Below, piece after piece: positions 10,670-21,729 of a DNA stretch of 64,000 nucleotides. Position 1 is the first letter of the stretch, and every line of letters starts with the position of its first letter. A program made the translations under genes and the position numbers. Source of the stretch: Emydura subglobosa (taxonomy: Eukaryota > Chordata > Testudines > Chelidae); NCBI GenBank assembly GCA_007922225.1, contig ML679958.1:51726838-51790837 (forward strand), read 5' to 3'. Under the pieces are notes generated by a model that ran no database searches, had not been told where the DNA came from, and was given only the letters and a program-made list of their open reading frames with translations.

Positions 10670-11158
10670 GACCTCTGTATACAGTCTTCTCCAAGGACAA
10701 GGTATACCTGCACCTTCATCAGAAGTTTCTAACCGAAGTGATGTCTCACTTCCACAGTAGTCAAGCAATATATTTACCACTTTCGTCCTTAAGCCTCATA
10801 CTCAGAAGCACGTGGACAGAACTCCAAACTTTAGATGCCAGGAGCATTTTAGTGTTTGACTGGGACAGGACTAAACCATTTACATCCTCCTTGCAGTTGT
10901 TTGTGGCAATTGTAGACAGGATGAAGGGCCTTACAGTCTCTTCTCAAAGAATCTTGTCATGGATCTTTATTGGATATGTTTATGCTGCAACATGGCCAGT
11001 AATACTGCCACCAAACACTGTGCTAGTGGCATCCAACACAATCTGTATAGCCTTTCAGGCCAAGGTGCCTATTCTGGATGTTGGTAAAGCTGCAATTTTG
11101 GTCTTCAGTGCATACCATTGCCTCCCATTATACCATCTCTCAGCAATCAGGAGATGAT
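10670..11158 (+). pseudogene. DIRS tyrosine recombinase, 3' part (copy 2)
   Basis: The recombinase continues after CR1. It reads PLYTVFSKDKVYLHLHQKF near 10673-10730, then in 10738-11157 LDARSILVFDWDRTKPFTS, LQLFVAIVDRMKGLTVSSQ and RILSW, then FQAKVPILDVGKAA near 11059-11097. It aligns block for block with copy 1 (NVRRALAFYLERTKPFRK, DRMKGQLVSSQRISSW, AQVPIQDICKA). The expected HxxR and terminal Tyr sites are not recognisable, so the enzyme is dead. The stop is at 11155-11157. Confidence 0.8.
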
Positions 11159-11224
11159 GCCAGATTTGCATATGTGATTTTTTTCAATCGGTATTCAGGT
11201 CCCATCTCCAGATCAAATGGCTTA

Positions 11225-11610
11225 TGGGTCACCTGAAGTGGAATAGACATGTGCAATCACTCAAATAAGAAGAAATGTTTTCTAACTTCTTACAGAACTG
11301 TTTCTTGAGATGTGCTGCATGTGTGCTTTCCACTTACATGACCCACTCTCGTTCCCTTCTATATTGGAGTCTGTCTGGTAAGAAGGAAGTGAAGAAAGTT
11401 GAGGGCAGCTCTGCCTTTCATATCATTATGTAATGCAAGGAAGTGCAAGGTAAGCACTGCAAGGCAGCAGAGGGTGCAAGTGCTGCCCTGATGGGTATCA
11501 CAGCGGGAAAAGTCTCCAATAGCAGCGCACTGGGCATGCAGACAGTTGAAGTGGAACGGAGATGTGCGACACATCTTGAAGAACAACAGTTATGGAACAG
11601 GTTAGTAAAA
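11225..11610 (+). repeat. 3' inverted terminal repeats of DIRS copy 2
   Basis: 11225-11275 (GTGGAATAGACATGTGCAATC, then ACTCAAATAAGAAGAAA) is the reverse complement of the start of DIRS copy 4 at 37345. 11400-11610 is the reverse complement of 3670-3850 and ends GACACATCTTGAAGAACAAC. The same multi-arm layout is seen in copy 1. Confidence 0.8.
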
Positions 11611-12703
11611 ATTTCTTCCTCTCAATTAATATTCTTTCACTGTATGGATATTTTCATTTATAATTTATAGTACCAGGAAACTGGCATTTTCATACAGATA
11701 TTGAGTAGCAAAATATATGATAGAGTATACAGTAGTATGGATAAACTGAATATAGGTTGGCATGGACAAAGACATTTTCTCTCTCATTTTGTGATATACA
11801 AAAATACTATGACTAAGATTTCTAAAGTTGACAATGCTATTTTAAAAAAAATCAAAGTTGTTTGATTTCAGTGGCAGGAGGATGTTTAATAGTTGTTTAA
11901 AAGTATATTTGCCATTGACTTTAATGGGAGGTGGACCAGGCCCAGAGAGTTTAGATACAAAATGAGTCAATGAACATTAATGTAGTTTTACCTATTGTGC
12001 TGCTGTTTTTATTAGAAGTGGCAAAATTAAGTGCATGAAATAAAGTTTTTCTTAATAGCTTTAAGGATTTTAAAGCATATAATCTCGATGGAAGTATGCT
12101 CCATTTACTTTCGGTTGCAATCTGATTATAGCTTGAACGTACAAGAGTTTAGTATTTAATATGATGAACAGAGAGATTCATAACAGTATAATTCAGTCAC
12201 TTAGACAATATATCCTATAAATAACATCATCTTTTGTTTAGCACATAATGTACTGAAACTTCTCAGTGCTCATTAATTATTTCTAATGACCTTTTCTAAC
12301 TGCAGTTAATGGGCTAATCAACCTTTAAATTTGTTCAATTGGATGTAAGTTGTCATGTAATAATAATAATAGTAATGAAAAAACTGTGTTAATCCAAAAG
12401 TTGCTCAAGTAAGTTGTTTTAAACGTTTTATAAATGTTTTTGAGAGAGAATCCCCCACCCTTGGTCTTGCCTTTTAGCATGAGGCTAGTCACACTCTTAA
12501 CTAAGAGGGAGAATCCTGTACTACTGTCATTTTTTTAAAAGATGACGAATATTTAACCAGTACTTCTATTTCTGTGAAGATATTCTAATATGGAATTCCA
12601 CTCACCTACGCACTTCTATATAAAATTTGGAGAAACATTTTTTAAATGAATGGTATTTCCTCTGGTTTTTTAATAGTTTTACAAATTTTGAAAAATCCCT
12701 GTT
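11611..12703. other. AT-rich non-genic stretch
   Basis: No coding motifs. Near 12240-12440 there are several TAAT cores (CTCATTAATTATTTC, CAGTTAATGGGCTAATC) and a short (TAA)n run at 12359-12371. Nothing else identifiable. Confidence 0.5.
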
Positions 12704-12775
12704 TCATTTTCAGAAGTGATTTAGGCACTTATGAGCCTAAGCCACATTGACTTTAATTTTTGACACAGGAACCTA
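12704..12775. repeat. Fragment of a palindromic TTAGGC-type repeat
   Basis: TTTAGGCACTTATGAGCC and TTTTCAGAAGTG resemble one arm of the palindromic element at 50680-50935 (TATTTAGGCAGCTAAATAA, GATTTTCAGAAGTG). Only one arm remains, so this is weak. Confidence 0.3.
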
Positions 12776-12777
12776 GA

Positions 12778-13592
12778 CTCACAGAATCATAGAAGTTTAG
12801 GATTGGAAGGGATCTCAGGGGATCATCTTTCCACCCCCCTGCTCAAAGCAGGACCAAGCCCAAGACCATTGCTCCTAGTTCTGCCATCTACTACCACTAA
12901 AATCAGTCTAGTTCCATCCTCTCTGGAACCCCCTTTCAGGTGTTAAAGACTGCTATCAAATCCCCCCTCATTCTTCTCTTCTGGAGACTAAACAAGCCTA
13001 ATTCCCTCAGCCTCTCCTTTTAAGTCATGTGCTCTAGCCCCTGATTAATTTTTCTTGCCCTCCGCTGAATTCTTTCCAATTTGTCCACATTCTTTCGGGG
13101 GGGGCCCAAAACTGGACACAGTACTCCAAATGAGGCCTCACCAATGCCGAATAGAGGGGAATAATCACTTCCCTCAATCTGCTGGCAGTGCTACTACTAA
13201 TGCAGCCCAATATGCTATTAGCCTTCTTGGCAATAAGGGCACATGGTTGACTCATATCCAGCTTCTTGTCCACTGTAACCCCCAGGTCCTTCTCTGCTGA
13301 ACTGTTGCCTAGCCAGTCGTTCCTCAATCTGTAGCAGTGCATGGGATTCTTCCGTCCTAAGTGCAGGATTCTACACTTGTTCTTGCTGAACCTTATCAGA
13401 CTTCTTTGGGCCCAATCCTCTAATTTCCCTAGGTCACTCTATATTCTATCCCTGCCCTCCATCTTATCTACCACTCCCCCAGTTTAGTGTCATCTGCAAA
13501 CGTGCTGAGGGTGGAATCCGTCCCATCCTCCAGGTCATTAATGAATATGTTGAATGAAACTGGCCCCAGCACAGACCCCTGGGGCACTCCTA
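12778..13592 (-). mobile_element. CR1 LINE 3' part, antisense
   Basis: The reverse complement of a CR1 3' end. The 3' tail starts at 12780 (ACAGAATCATAGAAG is the antisense tail). The RT C-terminal domain reads on the minus strand from 13592 to about 12900. It shows [20 protein letters not shown], then TFADDTKLG near 13480-13505, LGVTVDKKLDMSQPCAL and SALVRPHLEYCVQFWAP near 13110-13160. A deletion follows CVQFWAP. It is 5'-truncated just upstream of the RT motif PQGS. Confidence 0.9.
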
Positions 13593-15859
13593 AGTCACTT
13601 ATATGCTTTTGCAACATTACATAACATCCCTGTTTTTTGCGTGGTGTATTGGGTTGGGAAGATAGAGGCAATTTTGTAGGCCGGAACTCAGTTTTTCTAC
13701 ATCTTTTTTTAAAGAAATGTATCTAATTGGCTTTTATTTGGAGTTCTTTCTGCTTGCATAATTCTGCTCTGAAGGTAGTAATTTTATGGCAGCTTGAAGC
13801 ATGTGCTGACCAAGGAAGAAGTTTCACTTGTTGGCTGCTATTACTGTTGTCTGAGAATCAAAGGTGGTAGCTAGTATAGAGTCCATATTGTCTTTTATTT
13901 GAGAGCAAAAATCTTGTGGATTATTCAGGGGGAAAAATAGGTATATGGTTTTTCCCTTTCTGTGAATTATTAATAATACATTTCCCTTTCCCCAATCATT
14001 TTTCTCCCTCCTCTTAGTTATTGCTTGTCAGATTTCTTTGTTACAGACAATATATTCTTCTATATTTTCTTGCTGTGAAACCTTGTCAAATAAAGGGAAA
14101 TAAACTGGGTGATATATTTTCAGTAGTTTAACGTGACAATTCTTTCCTTTTCAGCTTTCTGGTACAAGTAGCTCTAATGTTTCAGATAAGGAGTTTATTA
14201 TAGAGTGGGAGAGAAGTGCATAGACAAAGCACATCATGATAAACAATTTCCATTTACTTTATCTACCCAGTTGCTTTTTATGAGTGTGCTTTTATTTTTA
14301 CATTGAATATTAGTGTGAAGTCATCCAGCTGCTTCAAGTGATGGATGATGTCAGTGATGACCTGTAGCCAAGCTTTAGGTCCTGCATTTAAGGTCATTGT
14401 GATGCTAATTATGACATCTGCTTGAAGATGTTGTCTTAAGTAGTTAGATCTTGGGCCTGGAGCACGTGAGTCTTTTCTTTCCTTAGCGCCCTTCAAAGCT
14501 TCATCTTGTTCTAACTCCTGAATGCAAGAAGCCAGAAAAAAAAGAGAGACAAGCTCAGCTGAGTTGCCCCTGCTGAATTGGCATAATTTAGTAGCTCGTA
14601 GAGGGAAAAATAGCCAATACTATGTGGTGAAGAAAAAATTATTAACAGTAGAGTACCTAGAGATCTGTATTGTGATCCATAGACCCATCAGTGAAGACAT
14701 AAACAAAATGTTTTTTTTTTCTTATGAAGGAGGTTCAGAATTGTGGTCTTCAGTTACATAACTACTATCACGTAATCTAATAGAACATTCCTATTTTGTT
14801 AATGTGTTCAGTTTTGGTCACTTACAGTACTTCCCCAGATACCAATTATACTTTCTGGAAATTGTTTGAGTAAAGACTTACCAGTCAGTGGTAATTCTGT
14901 CACTAGTGCAATATAGGCAATATGTGAAAAAAGGCATGCAACTTCAGTTGTTCATGCTGGTGCGAAACAATCAGCAAACTTTAATTTCTGGCATTTTTTT
15001 GTTTTACTTTAAACATCTTGAGACAGGTAAGTTTCAAGTAAAGTGATGCATTAGGGGATCAGGATGAAACAGTGGGACAAGCTCTGTTACTAAACTTAGT
15101 CCACCCAACGGTACTGCAGAGAAAAATTCCTGGAGATTCCAGACTTCCTGAAATGGATACATGGTGGTTGAGGTTTGAGGACAGTTGTACTGATGAGGGT
15201 GTAGAACAAGAGCTAAGTTGTTAAAAGAACCTTGGTTTCCTGATATGTCATGAAGCAGTTAGTCATGGTATGGAGTTTGTGTCATGTTACTATTGGTGTA
15301 CTCCCATAATATCAACTACCATCCAAAAAAAAAAAAAAAAACAGAAAAAGAAGGAAAAACAGTTAAAGATTTGAAATATTAGAGTGAAGGAACCATTTCT
15401 TCTTCAGTGAAGAAAACTACCTACTTGACAGGCTTAATTGATCATATTAACTGTCTTTTTGATGAGGAGAGAATAAGGTTGGGTCTTGGTTTTTCCAGAG
15501 ACCCCCATATAAACAGTGTCCAGAGAGGGGAGATAACTTCATCCCATCAAATTTATCACAATATATTTTTGGGGATTTTTACTATGAACATTTTTCTTTA
15601 TTTGTATAACTTTCAGCATCTCATGCCAACCCATGAGTCACCAGGAGACTTGAAAACTGTTTTATCCCATTTCCTTCAACTTAAACAATCGAGTTAATAC
15701 AAATCTATTTGTCTTGAAATTTAAATTTTTATAAATAGTTTTAAATAGCTGTCTGACCATGTCTTCTGATATCCATTTTACTCTCCTGGGCCAATTTGGA
15801 ATATAGGCTTTTGCCCCAAAATTTTGACAACTGTTAGGCAGCTGATGTGCGTAGAGCAC
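13593..15859. other. AT-rich non-genic stretch
   Basis: No recognisable gene. It holds a poly-A run at 15326-15342 and a short poly-T near 14711. Minus-strand open frame 14278-14496 has no family motif. Confidence 0.45.
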
Positions 15860-16095
15860 TGCTTATCATACTAATAAATACTGTCTCATTGTTTCTTTGT
15901 GTTTCATTGGCTGCAAGGGTATCTGTTGGCTCTTATCTTACACGTGGATTGTAAAGTCTTTGGGGTGTAGTGTCAGTTGTTTTGTGTGTTTCTACGGAGC
16001 TTAACCCTGTCAAGTCCTGATTCATGCTTGGGAATGGTAGGTGCTACTTGGATACATATTTTATATATAATAATAATATAATTATTATAATTATA
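15860..16095 (+). mobile_element. SINE/L2-type 3' tail fragment
   Basis: GGATTGTAAAGTCTTTGGGG, later AAGTCCTGATTCATG, GGTGCTACTTGGATAC and a terminal AATAATAAT run resemble the widespread LINE-derived tail of reptilian SINEs. A better preserved relative is at 49955-50125. The 5' tRNA-like head is not visible. Confidence 0.55.
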
Positions 16096-16597
16096 TTAAT
16101 AAGGAGGACCTGCCATATGAAAGAAACTGAGACTGGGGAAAAATAAAGCCCACTTTGACAAAATGAAGGCTTTTTAGGTGATAATTTGTTCCATCAGTAC
16201 AATCTCGAAGTGTGCATTTTCTCAGCAATTCAGAAAATATCATTTAAATGTAATGAACCCAGGAGAAACTAATCGAAAATGTTAGATCTTGATTAAAATA
16301 TATCCCAGTACCAGAAAATTAAGCCTCAGTGACAACAGGACTCAAAGTTCTAACTCCCAGGATTAAATGAGCTAAAACATTCAGACTTTTGAAGACTTTG
16401 GAGTTTACAGCTACTCTGCAAAATTTCTTTTGGAGCACCTAATGGTGGAAAGAAGACTGAAAGCTTGGTGTTGATGATGGCTGTTAATTACAATTTGATA
16501 CATATCTAGCATTACTTGCTGGGGAGTTATGGGATTTTGTGACGGCAGCTGTTGGGTTATCCTTAAATAATTTTTTCTTTTAAAATTATTTTTTATG

Positions 16598-17180
16598 CTG
16601 TCGAAGGAGGTTTAGAGAGACAAGATGGATGAGATAATGTCTTTTGGTGAACCAACTTCTGTTGATGAGAGGGATAAGCTTTCAGGGTACACAGATCTCT
16701 TTTTCAGGTCTGGAAAAGGAATTCTCAGTGTCAGCGAAAAATTGAACAAATCGTTGAGCATAAGTAGTTAGGAAATATTTTGACTATTGAAGGTAGAGTG
16801 GCTTTTAACACCTCTGCAGCCATAGGACAAACAGAGGGGGCTAGTGGGTTACAGACTGTAATAAATCAATAATCCAGTGTTTCTGCTCAGTTCATGAGTT
16901 TTCATGTCTAGTAGAGTAATGAATTTAAACTCCTAGGCTTGTCTTTTGAAAATGTTGTGCCATCCTGCCTTGAGTTCTACAATAAGTGCTAACTACTTAT
17001 GCTAAACAATCTGTTCTACCTTGCATTTCACTGAGATGCTGGGAGTTCCTTTCCCAGATGTGAAGAAGAGCTCAGTGTGTCTTGTAAGCTTGTTTCTCTC
17101 AAGTTGCTCCAATAAAAGATATTACCTCACCCATATTGTCTCTAATATCCTTGGACCGGCATGGCTACAACTACACTACA
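16598..17180. repeat. Fold-back element with long imperfect inverted repeats
   Basis: The left arm (16598-16770) contains GAGACAAGATGGATGAGATA, ACCAACTTCTGTTGATGAGA and CAGGTCTGGAAAAGGAATTC. The right arm (16994-17180), reverse complemented, reads GAGACAATATGGGTGAGGTA, GCAACTTGAGAGAAACAAGC and CACATCTGGGAAAGGAACTC. The arms pair over about 150 bp. The inner ends also pair (GAGCATAAGTAGTTAG against CTAACTACTTATGCT). No coding capacity lies between them, so it is likely a non-autonomous DNA transposon. Confidence 0.7.
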
Positions 17181-17335
17181 TACAAAAGTGAGTTATGTCA
17201 TTGTATTTGAATAACCCATCAAGAAAAGTATAGGCTCTTTTCTAGCTTAACAAAGAGAAGGTTGATTATATAGGCTATAAGTACCTATGCGATGAAAAAT
17301 ATTAGATTAATGAACACTTCAGCCTAGTATAACAG

Positions 17336-17597
17336 AATCCAATGGCTGAAAGTTGAAGCTAAAGAAATTCAGACTGGAAATAAGGTGTATGTTTTAACAG
17401 TTAAGGTCATTAACCATTGGAACAATTTACTAAGAGTCATGCTGGATTCTCCACTGTCAATTGTTAAATCAAGATTGGATGTTTTTCTAAAAGATATGCT
17501 CTAGGAATTATTTTGGGGAAGTTCTGTGACCTGTGTTACAGAGGAAGTTAGCCTAGATAGTCACGATGATCCCTTCTGGCCTTGGAATATATGAATG
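17336..17597 (+). mobile_element. CR1/L3-type LINE 3' end
   Basis: GGCTGAAAGTTGAAGCTAAA, TTAACCATTGGAACAATTTA, AAATCAAGATTGGATGTTTT and CCTTCTGGCCTTGGAATATA run in order. They encode the terminal RT-side motifs (NHWNNLL, FKSRLDVFL in older CR1) followed by the 3' tail. This is an older subfamily than the CR1 at 8088-10669. It is heavily 5'-truncated. Confidence 0.8.
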
Positions 17598-18679
17598 AAA
17601 CTCTTGATGGTGTCTGGATTCATTCAGCAAGCATGATGGCAATTTTAGCATGCAATCTCCATATGTCCTTAACTGAAAGTGGTTTTGCTGAGGTATAGAC
17701 CTGTATTCCTATTGTTGTTTGGACTCAGTGATAAAGTTAGATTCCAGGTTTGGTAAGATGGTTCATCAGTCCCTCTTTATATTAATGAGTTCCTGTTTCT
17801 TATTTAACTGCTTATTATTTAAAGTTTGAAAGATGTGTTGAGTTTAAGAGGAAAACTGCTACCTTCAGTTTTACTTTCTCTGAAAAGATAGAGAATCACT
17901 AGGTTTAGACATGTCAAAAATCCTACGTTACCTGGCATAAATGTTTGTTTATCCTACAATATGTCTGTAGTTAATATATGTTGTTTCTCCACAGTGGGTT
18001 AATGCAAAATATCACGGTACAAAGCTTGTCTCTTACATGAAATATTCATGGGCAATTGCATAAATATAATGGGTTGCAGTGGGACAACATATTATCCCCC
18101 CCACACAAGGACCAGGGTGTAAGTCTCTCAGACTTTCACAACTCAAGAGTTATTAGCCACACACCCAGATGTGGATATATAGATATGTGATCCCATAGCA
18201 ACCTATTATCTACTTTCTCTTTTTGTTTTTAATACTAACTAGTTTTATGAATTTAGTTTATTTGAAGTAGAAAATAGATTTGTTTGAAAGAAATAGTCTT
18301 CTGAAAAATGACACCCACAGTGCTCTAAAACAGTAATTTTATCTTTGTCACTTTTCAGTCTGTTTTATTTTTATCCATTATCTTCCCTCTTTGGATTCTT
18401 TTTTACTCTTCATCACCATTCTTCTGTGGTCTCTTTTACCGAAGGGAAAAAGCAGTTAAGGTTGTACAGTTTGCTATGGTTTAAGCTTAATTAATGATTG
18501 TGAAACATTTTTCCGTGTTGTATGTACAGATTTCAATCTTTACATAGTTACTTATTTAATTATATAACTGTAACTTTAATCACTAGTATCCCATTGCTAA
18601 ATTTCAATTTTATTTGAATTTTCATATTCTAGTTAAATATGCAAACATGTGGTGATCAATTCTTTTAGGATAATGAGAA
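17598..18679. other. AT-rich non-genic stretch
   Basis: No coding or repeat structure that I can name. Confidence 0.45.
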
Positions 18680-18779
18680 AAAAGTGCTGGCACCCACTGC
18701 TATAATAGCAGCCACGTTAAAAACAAACGGTCCCTTGGTACCACATACTGCTTCAATACCAGATGATTAAAAGGAGGAG

Positions 18780-19640
18780 CGAGAACCTCAGGCTTAGGAG
18801 TTCTCTTGTCCTCCAGTCAGAACCTCTTCATCTCTAGACAAGGTGGTAATGCCACCATCACCCTCCTACACTAATGATTTCAAGACTTTCTAGGACATCA
18901 TGAAGCAGCTAGTGGAATCTTGCCAGATCCTTCTAGAGGAAGCTCAAGAGTCACAGCGTTGCTTGATGGGCATTCTGGATATCAATCTCCAGAGAAAGAT
19001 TGCCCTGCCTATTAAGGAGGCGATGCTATCTCCTGTATGTGCCCTGTGGCAACCACCTGCCACAATTCCACCCACCTGTAACAAGGCAGATAAAAATAAT
19101 TATATCACATCAAAAGGAATGGAACACATTTTTCCCCACCCTAACCTTGATTTCTTAGTCATGGAGGCAGCCAATGAAAGGAACCATTAAGCTTGTTCTA
19201 GGCTTTATCTAATGAACAAGAAAACTGAGCAGCTGGACTTACTAAACAGAAAGAGCTATTCGTGAGCTGCTCTTCAATTTCGTATTGCCAGTTATAAGGC
19301 CTTGATGGTGATATATGACTTTACCACATACTCAGATTTACATTTTATGGAACATCTGTAACAATAGCAGAGACATCAATTTCAGTCTATCATCTCGAAA
19401 TGCCACTTAGTTGGAAAAGCCTCCATGCTATATGTCACTGACAGTCTCATGTTCCATGGCCTCTGCTGTGGTCATGAAAAGAACAACCTGACTCTTCTGT
19501 CCACAAGGACGCCAGGACATTGTTGCTGTCATTGGAGGTTTATGTGCCTTCAGTAAAAAAAACTACCTAGTAAATCCCAAACTGCTCAGAGATCAGACAA
19601 TTCCATTGCTATCAGCACACCTTCTCTAAGTCTCAGGAAC
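18780..19640 (+). pseudogene. DIRS gag-like protein (copy 3)
   Basis: 18900-19190 encodes MKQLVESCQILLEEAQESQR, then ALPIKEAMLSPVCALWQPPA and TIPPTCNKADKNNYITSKGM. This order (helical segment, P.KE....ALWQ.PA.IPPT, charged segment) is the middle of DIRS gag. A weaker copy of the same block is near 54570-54720. After a stop at 19188 the frame-corrected reading gives TEQLDLLNRKSYS and IASYKALMVIYDF near 19230-19325, parallel to the LDLFGRKIYS block of copy 2. The product was probably a structural protein; it is dead. Confidence 0.7.
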
Positions 19641-19699
19641 CCTTCAGGAGAAGTTTAAAACAACAAAAACAGGGACCCCTCCCTTCACAGACACTTATA

Positions 19700-20640
19700 C
19701 TCAACTTGCCCCTTCTTCTAAGAGACAGATTTGATACCTTGATTGAGGGCATTGAACAACCTTATTCTACCAAGTCTTCTTTTGTGCAATTATCTCCCCT
19801 TCCCCTGCTTTTGGAAACTGTTTCTCTATGTACCTGTCTGGAAACGCAACTCTTCAAACAAGTGGATATTGGAGATCATTAAAGTGGGTTACTTGATCTG
19901 CTTCCAATCCATCCCTGTCTCCCAGTCCTTCTGCCATCTCTCCTTTCTTACAAGGAACTCAGAAAACAAGAGGTTTCATCCCTCTTCCTCCAGGGGCCAA
20001 TAAAGCTGGTTCCACTGGAGTTCATTGAAAGAGAGTTCTGCTCCAATTACTTTCTAGTTATTAGATAGGACAGAGGGTGGAGAATAATCCTTGATCTCAT
20101 GAATTTGAACAATTATGTCCTAGTGCAATACTTAGTGACACTAGCTACCATTATTCCATCCCTAGATGTGGTAGATGGGTTTTTTGCTCTCAACCGACAG
20201 GATGCCTACTGTCATGTAGCCATACACCCCTCCCAGAAACGTTTTCTACACTTTATAATAGAAGCAGATAACTATCAATATCTGTTTCTCCCCTTTGGTC
20301 TCTTCAGAACTCCGAGGTGTTTACAAAGCTTTTCTGAGTGATAGCAATTCATCTCCATCAGTGGGGGATCTGTGTTCCCGTATTTGGATGACTGGCTGCT
20401 CAGAGACTGGTCACCTCAAGAGGTACAATCAGCAGTGGCTAAGGCATTAACCTTATTCCATTCTCTGGGACTTCTCATCAATCACAGGAAATGCATACTA
20501 ACTTCAGTGCAAAGAATAGGCTGTATAGGAGCCACTTGAGACTCCACAACAGCAATAGTCTATCTACTCAAGAAGAGATTTTCCACCTTCTTCAATCTAA
20601 TATAAACACTGCAGTTCAGCCCACAAACAACTGTAAAGGC
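19700..20640 (+). pseudogene. DIRS reverse transcriptase (copy 3)
   Basis: The pre-RT linker reads FLYVPVWKRNSSNKWILEII, then KVGYLICFQSIP (19827-19917). The same linker is seen near 49370-49480 in copy 5. The RT continues with GWRIILDLMNLNNYVLVQ near 20076-20125, VDGFFALNRQDAYCHVAIHP near 20170-20230, KRFLHFIIEADNYQYLFLPF near 20240-20300 and GLFRTPR. The polymerase box YLDDWLL lies at 20381-20401 and keeps both Asp residues. Next is LGLLINHRKCILTSVQRIGC near 20468-20525. An in-frame TGA at 20339-20341 and others interrupt it. It is the best RT in the window for placing the DIRS lineage. Confidence 0.8.
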
Positions 20641-20799
20641 TTGCCTTTAACTGGAAATGTCTGTCTATACGTTTGACTCCCCACTTGAGAATGTCTCCAA
20701 ATGTGGCTAAGAACAGAATATATCCCAAACAGATAGAGCCTATTCAAATATGTCACAGTACCTCAAAAAGTGTTGAACTCTCTTACATGGTAGAAGGGC

Positions 20800-21440
20800 C
20801 CACTGAAGGTCTGTGTAGGAACCCTGTTTTTGCATTCTGCACCATCAAAGATCCTCACAATAGAAATTTCTCTGTTAGGATGGGGATCTCAGCTACAGGA
20901 AAACATAGCCCAGGGCAAAGGTCTCTGCAGGAAGCGGCCCTCCATGTCAATATTTTGGAGCTAAGAGCTGTATGATATGCTTGTCAGTGCTTGCTTCAGG
21001 AACATACAGGGTCACTCAGAGTAATGCTGGACAACAGGGAAGGCATGAATTACATCAACTGCCAGGGTGACACAAGATCCCAGTCGTTACAACACTTCCA
21101 GAGCCTTAGCACTCTGTGTGTATTTCCCATTTGCTAGAGATATCAGCAGTCGAGCAGGGCTCCAGTCACTGTTTAGAGTCCCTGTTTAGACACTTCTGGC
21201 AAGACCACAAAAGGGAGGTGAAAGACTGTCTTCCACAGTATTTGCCAGACTTAAGGTCTACCTGGAGTAGACCTCTTTGCTACAAAAAGCAATATGAAAT
21301 GTTGCCTGTTTTGATCCAAGGAAGGTTATGGCCACAATTCTCTGGGGGATGCCCTGGAAACACCATGGCCCCGTTCCTTTCTTTATGCTTACTGACTTCT
21401 ACCACTAATCCTCAAAACCCTTTTTAAGAAGTGCCGAGAA
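20800..21440 (+). pseudogene. DIRS RNase H domain (copy 3)
   Basis: ALHVNILELRAV near 20938-20975 carries the conserved Glu-containing ELRA motif. DNREGMNYINCQGDTRSQSL near 21030-21090 corresponds to the (T)DN...YINRQGGTRS motif. A region near 21260-21300, frame-shifted, gives VDLFATKSNMKCC, the end-of-RNase H signature also present in copy 1 (VDLFATRQNKKC). Frameshifts lie between blocks. Confidence 0.75.
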
Positions 21441-21729
21441 AGAATGAGAACTATTTTCATAGCATCAACTTGGCAAAGACAGGTGTGGTACTCAAACATC
21501 ATCCACCTCTAGGAGGTAAAACCACTCTGATTTCTTGTCTCTGATGATTTCTTGACAGAGAATTCAGGAAACTAATCCATTCCATCCTTTCCTTCCTGAA
21601 TCTCAAGGCTCCTCAATGACTCTAAAGCATGGAATTAACCTGTTCTGATGGAACTTAGTCTTTTTATCCAATAGAAAGCTACACGACTTACCTCCAAAAG
21701 TGGTAATGCTTCTGTCTTGGCTCTCTTCC

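Larger units (their letters stand above)
3665..11610 (+). mobile_element. DIRS-order retrotransposon, near full length, with nested insertions (copy 2)
   Basis: The order is 5' inverted repeat, gag, RT, RNase H, tyrosine recombinase, 3' inverted repeat. The 5' arm near 3670-3840 is the reverse complement, at moderate identity, of 11400-11590. Two later insertions interrupt it: a solo LTR at 5633-6750 between RT and RNase H, and a CR1 at 8088-10669 inside the recombinase. Without them the element is about 4.2 kb. On removing each insertion the DIRS protein reading joins across the gap, which is strong support for the model. Frames carry many stops. Confidence 0.85.
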
